From: Nitrososphaerales archaeon
Lineage (GTDB): Archaea > Thermoproteota > Nitrososphaeria > Nitrososphaerales > UBA183
Length of the DNA stretch: 6,347 nucleotides
NCBI GenBank assembly: GCA_030042335.1
Contig: JASHZW010000166.1
Location: forward strand, 1 to 6,347
Direction of reading: 5' to 3'
Shown: in pieces, positions 5,406 through 6,347 of the stretch
Position numbering within the stretch: position 1 is the stretch's first letter
Layout: each line of letters starts with the position of its first letter
Program-made: the position numbers and the translations under genes
The notes under the pieces: generated by a model
Database searches by the model: none
Told to the model about the DNA's origin: nothing
The model's input: only the letters and a program-made list of their open reading frames with translations

Positions 5406-6347
5406 CTACCTTCGGATTGTCACGGGTGCGCGTTTGGAGGCCGATTCGTAGCACGCGAGTATCACGCGCAGACCCTCCAGCCCGTCCTCGAGTGTCGCGT
5501 ACGGCGGCGTACCCCGTTCGATGCAGTCCGCGAAATCCTTCATCATCAGACGGTCGGAGCTGGGACCGTACGGTCTCCAGGAAAACTTGTCCGCGGGAGC
5601 GTCCATCCCGAAGAAGTCGAGATGCTCGCTGAAGGCGTCCATCCTCGCCACACCCTTCTCGCCGACGAGCTCCAGGGAGTAGTCGCCCCACGTCGGGAAA
5701 CCGCGCGGATAGGACCAGCTCCCGTCCATGTGCCCCACGACGCCGTTCTCGGTCGAAAAGGTCGTGAAGAAACTATCCTCGACCGGTATCTTCGTGTTGA
5801 CGTTCCTCCCAATCTCGCAGTAGACCTTCGCAATCCTGCTCCCGGTGTACCACCCTATCAGGTCGGAGAGGTGGGAGCTGTGGTCCATCACCGCTCCTCC
5901 GCCCGAGAGCGCCCTGTCGTGGAACCAGTCACGCACCGGGTGGCCAGCATTCACCCTGTTGACGCCGACGATAGCGCGCAGCTTGCCGAGCGCCTTCGAA
6001 CGCACGACCTCGAATCCGCGCCTCGCTACAGGGTGGTACCGCATCACGTGGCACACCTGGAAAACCACATTCCTCTCCCTGACTTTCTTCCCCATCTTCT
6101 CGGCATCTTCCATCCTTGTCGCGATAGGCTTCTCGCAGAGGACGTGCTTGCCCGCCTCGACCGCGCGATCGACCAGAGCAGGACGCGCGACGGTCTCCGA
6201 GGTCACAATGACGGCATCGACCTTCCCCAGCAGCTCGTCCATTCCGAAGGTCGGGACGGAGTATTTTGACGAGAAGACCTCGGCATATCCGGAGTCGGCG
6301 TCGTAGAGGCCAGTGAGTTCGAGCGAGGGGGTCGAGCGGATGGCATC
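5406..6347 (-). CDS. Gfo/Idh/MocA family oxidoreductase, partial (N-terminus outside window)
   Basis: This is a second, diverged member of the same dehydrogenase family. The frame stays open from the TAG at 5406-5408 to the window edge, giving 313 codons plus stop. An internal Met at 6242 is not the true start: in-frame sequence upstream of it (for example LTGLYDADSG, fragment residues 11-20) is the second strand of the Rossmann fold. Only the first strand with its GxGxxG, about 20-25 residues, is missing. In fragment numbering, D16 ends the second strand and favours NAD, E72-K73-P74 is the family signature, and GGGAVMDHSSHLSD at 149-162 holds D155 and H159, the Asp/His pair spaced as in inositol dehydrogenase. 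The active site therefore looks intact. The two dehydrogenases differ here, so they probably perform different steps rather than duplicate each other. Substrate unknown; sugar or polyol oxidation is inferred from context. Confidence 0.92.
   Translation of the reverse strand, partial: DAIRSTPSLELTGLYDADSGYAEVFSSKYSVPTFGMDELLGKVDAVIVTSETVARPALVDRAVEAGKHVLCEKPIATRMEDAEKMGKKVRERNVVFQVCHVMRYHPVARRGFEVVRSKALGKLRAIVGVNRVNAGHPVRDWFHDRALSGGGAVMDHSSHLSDLIGWYTGSRIAKVYCEIGRNVNTKIPVEDSFFTTFSTENGVVGHMDGSWSYPRGFPTWGDYSLELVGEKGVARMDAFSEHLDFFGMDAPADKFSWRPYGPSSDRLMMKDFADCIERGTPPYATLEDGLEGLRVILACYESASKRAPVTIRR

Noticed and set aside
6240..6242. Met at 6242 as the start of the partial oxidoreductase
   Set aside because: The frame is open upstream to the window edge and encodes expected Rossmann-fold sequence, so the true start lies outside the window.
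5385..6269. Plus-strand open frame (294 codons) opposite the partial oxidoreductase
   Set aside because: Arg/His/Pro-rich translation with no family resemblance and no promoter; the opposite strand encodes a clear Gfo/Idh/MocA protein.

Overview
The window looks archaeal. Three genes have an A/T-rich TATA-like box about 26-31 nt before a non-ATG start codon, the spacing expected of leaderless or nearly leaderless archaeal transcripts. The internal operon gene at 1682 instead has a clear Shine-Dalgarno site. Start codons are GTG (three), TTG (one) and ATG (one). The base composition is GC-rich and the substrate-binding protein carries a twin-arginine-like membrane segment followed by a Ser/Thr stalk. 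I would guess a heterotrophic Thermoproteota/Nitrososphaeria-type archaeon, but the lineage is inference and cannot be fixed from this window.

Layout. Bases 2-115 (+) hold the last 37 codons of a fold-type II PLP enzyme, most likely threonine synthase. Bases 159-782 (+) encode a 207-residue protein I do not recognise, with its own promoter. It converges, across a 30-bp gap, on a minus-strand block filling the rest of the window. Read in the direction of transcription, that block is: a Gfo/Idh/MocA-type oxidoreductase cut by the window edge (6347-5406), a second complete Gfo/Idh/MocA oxidoreductase with its own promoter (5349-4351), a membrane-anchored extracellular sugar-binding protein with its own promoter (4255-2600), a MalF-like permease (2566-1679) and a MalG-like permease (1682-813). 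The two permease genes overlap in ATGA.

How the genes fit together. The block reads as a carbohydrate uptake and oxidation locus. The anchored binding protein captures a sugar or polyol outside the cell, the two CUT1-type permeases carry it across the membrane, and the two NAD(P)-dependent dehydrogenases oxidise it or a derivative inside. The substrate cannot be read from the sequence. No ATPase gene is in the window, so the energising subunit must lie upstream of the window or elsewhere.

Points of most interest. Both permeases lack the usual Glu of the EAA loop that docks the ATPase. A perfect 9-bp inverted repeat sits over the binding-protein stop codon. The binding protein and first permease share one reading frame, interrupted only by a single TAG. 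The binding protein's outer domain is strongly acidic and holds a cluster of N-glycosylation sequons. I see no new defence, mobile or RNA system; no tRNA, rRNA, CRISPR or insertion sequence is visible. No gene-free stretch exceeds 95 bases.
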